Origin: Cornus controversa
Lineage: Eukaryota; Streptophyta; Magnoliopsida; Cornales; Cornaceae
Direction of reading: 5' to 3'
DNA length: 64,000 bases
Assembly: GCA_026545225.1 (NCBI GenBank)
Contig: CM048846.1
Span: forward strand, 86,631,270-86,695,269
Positions within the stretch are counted from its first letter, which is position 1, and the number at the start of each line of letters is the position of its first letter. Below are positions 58,730 to 64,000 of this stretch, piece by piece. Both the position numbers and the translations under genes were made by a program. The notes beneath the pieces are model-generated. The model searched no databases, was not told the DNA's origin, and worked only from the letters and a program-made list of their open reading frames with translations.

Positions 58730-61366
58730 ATGGGTGCTTCAGGAAAATGGGTAAAAGCATTAATAGGACTCAGAAAGCCAGAAAAACAGGACCATGTAAG
58801 CAAACATTTGTCTACTATATATGGTATATATATAGATTTTGTTTCTCCTCGTATTTGTATCTGCTGTATTAATCTCTCTATAAATTATTCTCTCTCTAGG
58901 AGAAGTTGGGGGGAAAGAGCAGGAAATGGAGGCTATGGAGGAGTGGTTCAGGGGACTTGGGGTCCACGTGGAAGGGTTTTAAAGGAATTCATCATAGAGG
59001 TACTGCATCAGAGGGATCTGATACTTCATCAGTGACTACTACTGATGCTTTTACATCTGCTGTAGCTACTGTGCTTCGAGCTCCTCCTAAGAATTTCAGG
59101 GCTGTGAGGCAAGAATGGGCTGCCATTCGGATTCAAACTGCGTTTCGCGGCTTCTTGGTAAATGGCTTTCTCTGTTTTCCTCAGTTCTTGTCTGTTTGGT
59201 TGCTGAGAAAACTAGTGAGAGGAAATAAATTTTTTTTTTTTGAACCATGGATTTGTTTCTTATGAACCTATGAAAAGAAAATGTTCTACTTAACTAAGGC
59301 TCATTTAAAGCAATTCTCATTTTGCCATTTAACTTAATGTCCTATAGACTATCATGTCTCTATCCATTAACTCAACTTGCTGTCCTTGCAAATATCCTGT
59401 ATTCTCTCAGCAACCAAAGTAGGGTATTCTGTTTTTGGATAGATGGATATATCCACATAACTATAATGAATGGACAGTAAGAAACTTATTGAACAGCTTA
59501 AACACATGGGGAAGAGTTAGTTCTATCAATCTTTTAGATTTTCCAGTAGAAGTGGATAGCTAGCTTCAAAATTATAAAACCTTAGATATGGAGTACTTTT
59601 AAAACCTTGAGTCTTGACTTTTAGTTGATCCGAAAATTTACGAATTTTAGCTGTTCATTGCAAAATTAGTCTTAAGTTAATACATTATGCCTTACACAAT
59701 GACAAAAAACAACTCTACTTTCTTTTCTCTTTCTTTAGCAAGTAAAATTTTATCACCAAAAGAAAAAGAAAATATAATAAGGATCAGAACACACGCTTTC
59801 GGCTAAAGAAACTCTAAAACCTGAGGGAAAGCCTAATAATCAGAAAAGGCACTCTCACACCCCCAAGAGGTTACAAATTAACCCCAAATGAACATTTTGA
59901 ACTTGAGCTTTAATCTATGCACTTGATATTTCTTCTATTCATTAATGTTCCAAAAATTTTCTGTATAGATATCCACTTTTCGTTCAGCTTGTGAAAAATT
60001 TGGATTTCTGTTCAGGGAATCCTATTTTAATCATCGAAATATTGTAAAATTAAGTGGGTGTTATGTGATGATATTAGGCAAGAAGGGCTTTAAGGGCCTT
60101 GAAAGGAGTGGTGAGGATTCAAGCTTTAGTTCGTGGCCGGCAGGTGAGGAAGCAGGCTGCTGTGACACTGAGGTGCATGCAGGCACTTGTTCGAGTTCAA
60201 GCCCGAGTTAGAGCTCGTCGTGTTCGTATGTCTGTGGAGGGGCAGGCTGTGCAGAAGATGCTGGACGAGCACCGCAGCAAGGATGATCTCTTGAAACAAG
60301 CTGAGGTATAATAATTCTTATTTATGTTTGTTGGCACCTAGATTCATTCTCTTTTTATTTTGAAAAACATTGGCTCTAAAGCAGATAAACTTGAATTCTC
60401 CTTTAAGAGGCATCAGCACCATGAATATTGAAACTAACAAAGGTATTGAGTTTGTGATGAAACTAACAAAAAATTGCAACTCTCAGGAAGAATGGTGTGA
60501 TAGTAGAGGAACACTGGAAGAGGTCAAAGCAAAGCTACAAATGAGGCAAGAGGGAGTCTTTAAGAGAGAGAGAGCACTTGCATACACTCTTGCTCAAAAG
60601 GTATTGAGTTTGTCAAGTTGAAAATGTTTCGTTTCTCCGTCAATCAAAATTATAAAATTCTTCATATTTACAGCATTGGAGATTAAACCAAAATTCAGAT
60701 TCCCCATCAAATTTCTCAGTGTCCTCTCTCAAAAATCAAAAACTTGACAAAAATAGCTCGGGGTGGAGTTGGTTAGAACGTTGGATGGCAGCGAAGCCAT
60801 GGGAAAATAGGTTGATGGAACAAGCTCACAACGATGCCTCAGTGACAACTCCACTTTCTAAAACATGCAGAGATTTCCCCAAGGGCAGCCATTCAAAATC
60901 TTCTGAGCAGCCGTGTTCGGTGAAAGTGAGAAGAAACAATGTTACCACTAGGATTTCTGCAAAACCTCCCCTGACAGGACAAGTAACTCGCTCATCTTCA
61001 AGTCCAAGTTCTGATCTTAGGTATGACGAGAGCTCAGCTTCATCATCATTTTGCACATCCACAACTCCTATTTCTGGCAATACTGTGTTGGCTTCAGATA
61101 GAACAGAGGAGAGCAATAACAGTAGGCCGAGCTATATGAACTTGACTGAATCAACTAAGGCTAAGCAGAGAAATTTATCTCACAGAATCCGAAGGCAGAC
61201 CATGGATGAGTTTCAGTTTCTTAAGACATTCTGTAATGGGGATTCAAAAAGCATTACTGGTTCGGATTTTTCTTCAGTCAATTTGTACAAGCCACTTTGT
61301 CAAACCACCCTAATGGACAAAAACTCAATGAAACTAAGGGGGAGGGAGAACTGCTTTAATGATTAA
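58730..61366 (+). CDS. IQ67-domain (IQD) calmodulin-binding protein, 5 exons
   Basis: Exons: 58730-58795, 58900-59157, 60078-60305, 60487-60600, 60674-61366. They join in frame to 452 aa. The N-terminus [19 protein letters not shown] is typical of IQDs. The IQ67 domain spans about residues 93-159 with three IQ motifs ([32 protein letters not shown] and [17 protein letters not shown]). The phase-0 intron after the sixteenth residue of the domain (after RGFL) is the position reported as conserved in IQD genes. The C-terminus holds a DUF4005-like stretch ([16 protein letters not shown]). IQDs are basic scaffold proteins that bind calmodulin and microtubules or the plasma membrane and affect cell shape. 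[13 protein letters not shown] preceding the domain resembles the IQD6-8 group; the exact orthologue is uncertain. Probably functional. Confidence 0.94.
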
Positions 61367-61739
61367 GAAAATGAGTTGATTTGTGTTTGCTGCAAAGTTC
61401 AACATCTTCTTGTTCACTGTATTTGAGGAGGTGTACTAAGTTTCAACCAGTTGTGCTATAAACTGATCAGAGCTGAAAACTCTAATGAAATGCTTGAGAT
61501 CCAGTTAGAGAGGGTTCTCCATTTTGTAAAGTTGTAAGTTATGGTTGTTGAATTATAGATTGCTTTCTTTGCTTCCATATGTATATCTGGATGAGATTGA
61601 CATTTGAAAATGTGTACATTCCACTATTCGAGCAGCATTAGTAATGTAGATGACTTCAGATGTTCAAAAACGTGGGTAAAATAATTCTTGATCAAGATAG
61701 TGTTGTCAAAACTAGTCAGAGATCACACCTTAAAATTAA
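61367..61739 (+). other. IQD 3' UTR and junction with viral insert
   Basis: The 3' UTR probably runs to about 61620. Host-like AT-rich sequence continues to TTAAAATTAATTAAATATTCC; viral-type coding potential starts within the next 30 bases. The boundary is therefore only about 370 bp beyond the IQD stop codon. Confidence 0.55.
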
Positions 61740-62264
61740 TTAAATATTCCGGGTACGGTAGGCTTTTTCCTATATTTGGATTTGGTACGGACGACCTGGA
61801 ATAAAGAAAAATTCCTGGATTACATTGCAGCAACCCTGCAAGGTGACGTCTTAGCTTGGCTCCGTCAATGGGACCAGACTGAAGAAGGAAAAGCCATAAA
61901 AGCTAGCCTTCTTAGTGATTTCAAATCCTTCGAAGAAATACTTCGAGAATTTACAAAAATCATAAAAGAACATATGTGTGGATTTTCTGGAAAAGAAAAT
62001 TTACAGGAAGATGCAAACTATGCATTATCCAAACTGGAACTATGTGACATCTGTCAATACGACAAATTTGTTACATTATACAAGAAATATTATTTCTTGG
62101 TCAATCCACCAAAAAATCAATTTTGGTTAGATCATTTCTTTAATAAGCTTCCCCATCCTTGGGATGAATTAGTCAATAAAGGCTATTCAGATTTCCTAAA
62201 AACTTTAGGAAAATCAGATAATCTTGGATTTAGAATAAACTGTCTTAAGATTAATCATGGATAG
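61740..62264 (+). pseudogene. Caulimovirid coat-protein fragment, 5'-truncated
   Basis: This frame is open from 61740 to a TAG at 62262-62264. There is no ATG in a start-like position, so the beginning of the gene is missing. The region has capsid-like features of plant pararetroviruses: a WLRQW motif, several aromatic-rich helices, FTKIIKEHMCGF, and NKLPHPWDELV near the end. The coat protein would package viral DNA. The zinc knuckle expected to follow in the same protein is instead encoded in the next frame (+1). That shift near 62250-62264 therefore probably reflects a small indel, although an ATG/TAG overlap of natural type cannot be ruled out. Taken alone the fragment is not functional. 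Confidence 0.82.
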
Positions 62265-64000
62265 ATGCTTGGAAATTCAAGCTAAAAAGAATGTAAAAAA
62301 CCAAATTGCATGTTCTAAACAAGGACAACAATGTTGCGATAAAATTTTACAAGAAAACTGGAAAGTAGGATGTAATACAACATTATATAAAAAGAAGAAA
62401 AAATTCCCAAAAACTAAAAGTTTTAAAAGAAAAACTTTTCGTTGGAAAAAATGGAAAAATGATAAAACTCCTTCAAAAACGAAGAAGTATGTCCGAAAGA
62501 AGAAAAAATCTTCTCCAAAAGAATCAACCTCCAAAAAGACAGAATGTAGATGCTACATCTGTAATGAAATTAGTCATATTTCTCCAAATTGCCCAAACAA
62601 GGGAAAAGGAACAAGAAAAATGATTAAAATGATAGAAGAAAAAAATCTCGAAATCATTTTTGGAAACGAAATTTCCAATACAGAAGAAATTCTTTATGAA
62701 ATTTCTAGTGATGACGAATCTTCAGAGGAAGAATTAGTCTTTATGATTAATACCACTTCCAGTAGCAACGACACAATTCGCTTAGGAGATGTTCTTGAAG
62801 AAGAAGTCTCTTTTACTGAAGAACAACTTCAACAAATGCAAAAAATACAAATTGTGAAAAAAGAAGAGGTATATAAAATATCTCCCTTTAAAAAATTTAA
62901 TCCTTTCTTTGCCAGAGTCTTTGAAAGATTTGACGGCAATACTGCAGCAAAATGTACTGCAGACGGGAGTATAGAACTTAGAATTTTCACCAAAGAAAAA
63001 GTCGCTAGGTGGAAAAAGAAATACCCCGAAGTAAGATTCATCCATATTGGAATCATCCAAATAAAGATAACCTCTTTATACAGGAGAGGCTGTGATATTC
63101 CGATACTTGTCCTGGTTTCTGATAACCGCTTCAAAAACCCAGTGAAAGCCTTAATTGGAGGAATGCAATCCAATTTAGTTCATAAAGTAGTCTGGTTTAA
63201 CATCAAACCCGATTATTTTGTATCCATTGATGATCCCACAATAGAAAGAGCTATTAGGATCTCTATTCAATGTCAAGATACTGAACTTGACGATGAAACT
63301 ACTGATTTGAATGTTGAATGGAAAACAATTCTTGAACTAACAAGAACTACAAAGACGTCAACAAAACCTCTTGACAAATCTCTCACAGAAATCTTCGAAC
63401 CAAGACCTTATGATACAATTATCACACCTAGGTTCGAACGACTTGAAGATTTGAAAATTCCAAAAGCATGGACTTTTCAACAAAATATCCCAAAAGTTAT
63501 AAAGAAAGCTCCAAAAATTGAAATAACAGCTTCTGGGAATAATCTTTATATAGCTAACAAAACAGAAGATTCAGATCAAGAGTCTGAACATCCTCTTGTT
63601 AGGAAAAATTCTAGATGGGAAAAAGAATTTCCATCAGATCTACAAAGATTACAAAGGCAAATTTCTAACAAAGGAATTAGCTTTAGAGAACCCAGGATAC
63701 CACCCCCGGTTCTACCTCCAAGATTTTCCTTAGACAAAGGAAAAGGAAAAGGATCTTCAGATAACCCAATCCTACCAGGATCCTCTTCAAAACATCACAT
63801 AAGTTCTGCATTGATTTATCATTTCCAAATGGGAAAAGAAGAAATCATTTTCGCTCCAAAACATGGAATACGAAAACATACTTATCTGCTTGGAATCTTT
63901 AAATTTTTAGGTTATGAACCTTATAGCCTAAGTGTTCTTGCTGATATAGGAGCAACAGTTTGCTGTTGCAGATGGAATGCTTTGCCAGAAGAAAAATGGC
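62257..64000 (+). CDS. Pararetroviral frame: CCHC, movement protein, protease start
   Basis: The frame is open from ATG 62257 to the window edge, at least 581 codons without a stop. In order it holds: a lysine-rich stretch (about residues 40-95); a CCHC knuckle CRCYICNEISHISPNCP (62545-62592, pattern CxCxxC-x4-H-x4-C); an acidic SSDDESSEEE segment; a movement-protein core (about 62860-63300) with RFIHIGIIQIKITSL and VWFNIKPDYFVSIDD; a linker rich in K, P and E; and a protease start at about 63930. Knuckles of this type bind nucleic acid, 30K proteins open plasmodesmata, and the protease matures the polyprotein. The catalytic motif, expected as D-[T/S]-G, reads D-I-G (63943-63951). The ATG overlaps the previous stop (ATGGATAG). 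Calling it one CDS is provisional because the coat-protein part lies in another frame. Confidence 0.8.
   Translation, partial: MDRCLEIQAKKNVKNQIACSKQGQQCCDKILQENWKVGCNTTLYKKKKKFPKTKSFKRKTFRWKKWKNDKTPSKTKKYVRKKKKSSPKESTSKKTECRCYICNEISHISPNCPNKGKGTRKMIKMIEEKNLEIIFGNEISNTEEILYEISSDDESSEEELVFMINTTSSSNDTIRLGDVLEEEVSFTEEQLQQMQKIQIVKKEEVYKISPFKKFNPFFARVFERFDGNTAAKCTADGSIELRIFTKEKVARWKKKYPEVRFIHIGIIQIKITSLYRRGCDIPILVLVSDNRFKNPVKALIGGMQSNLVHKVVWFNIKPDYFVSIDDPTIERAIRISIQCQDTELDDETTDLNVEWKTILELTRTTKTSTKPLDKSLTEIFEPRPYDTIITPRFERLEDLKIPKAWTFQQNIPKVIKKAPKIEITASGNNLYIANKTEDSDQESEHPLVRKNSRWEKEFPSDLQRLQRQISNKGISFREPRIPPPVLPPRFSLDKGKGKGSSDNPILPGSSSKHHISSALIYHFQMGKEEIIFAPKHGIRKHTYLLGIFKFLGYEPYSLSVLADIGATVCCCRWNALPEEKW

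Larger units (their letters stand above)
61740..64000 (+). mobile_element. Endogenous pararetrovirus (Caulimoviridae), cut at window edge
   Basis: The segment codes, left to right, for coat-protein sequence, a CCHC knuckle, a 30K-type movement protein and the start of an aspartic protease. These are caulimovirid domains. The order coat protein before movement protein before protease is the one described for cavemo- and solendoviruses, unlike badna- and florendoviruses (movement protein first). No integrase or LTR is seen, as expected for sequences integrated by host repair. The left end is truncated inside the coat-protein region. The reverse transcriptase, if present, lies beyond the right edge. 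Confidence 0.88.

Noticed and set aside
62277-63173. Minus-strand frames of 85-114 codons in the viral region
   Set aside because: They are antisense shadows of the long plus-strand pararetroviral frame.
1-64000. CRISPR arrays, bacterial operons, riboswitches
   Set aside because: The DNA is plant nuclear with spliced genes; no regularly spaced repeat array of CRISPR type was seen.

Overview
This is plant nuclear DNA, most likely from a eudicot; I cannot name the species. The evidence is AT-rich intergenic DNA, GT-AG introns, and gene families specific to or typical of plants (a mitochondrial CoA carrier, an IQM protein, an IQD protein, and F-box/FBA proteins). Many plant transposons are also present: Stowaway and Tourist MITEs, hAT and Mutator-like non-autonomous elements, a Ty3/gypsy remnant, solo LTRs and an L1-type LINE. 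There are two organelle- or virus-derived inserts: a plastid 23S rRNA fragment and an endogenous pararetrovirus.

Layout. 1-6.6 kb: a spaced repeat, a plastid 23S rRNA insert (about 3640-3985) and a Stowaway MITE. 6.6-20.8 kb: a seven-exon gene for a CoAc1-like mitochondrial coenzyme A carrier (344 aa). Its 8.2-kb first intron holds a palindromic, rearranged LTR-retrotransposon complex with two further solo LTRs nested in it. 21-28 kb: a 1.1-kb hAT element, then a 2.4-kb Mutator-like element with a 9-bp target duplication; inside it lie another TIR element and a perfect 128-bp palindrome. 28.8-31.8 kb: an eight-exon IQM-type calmodulin-binding gene (543 aa). 32-36.7 kb: MITE and dispersed repeats.

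36.7-53.2 kb is an F-box cluster: three complete single-exon F-box/FBA genes (37022, 48668 and 51965), one gene fragment and one scrambled relic. A dead L1 LINE, itself carrying a hAT element and a solo LTR, sits between the first and second genes. 53.8-57.7 kb: an A-rich minisatellite, a Tourist MITE and a small foldback MITE. 58.7-61.4 kb: a five-exon IQD gene (452 aa). From about 61.74 kb to the right edge: an endogenous caulimovirid copy with coat protein, CCHC knuckle, movement protein and the start of the protease. This domain order resembles cavemo-/solendoviruses.

How the genes relate. The host genes form no pathway together. The carrier imports CoA into mitochondria. IQM and IQD are unrelated calmodulin-binding families. 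The F-box genes are probably substrate adaptors of SCF ubiquitin ligases and show recent tandem duplication with active birth and decay. The most unusual structures are the intronic LTR palindrome, the template-switch palindrome inside the Mutator-like element, and the pararetroviral insertion, whose second reading frame stays open for more than 580 codons up to the window edge.
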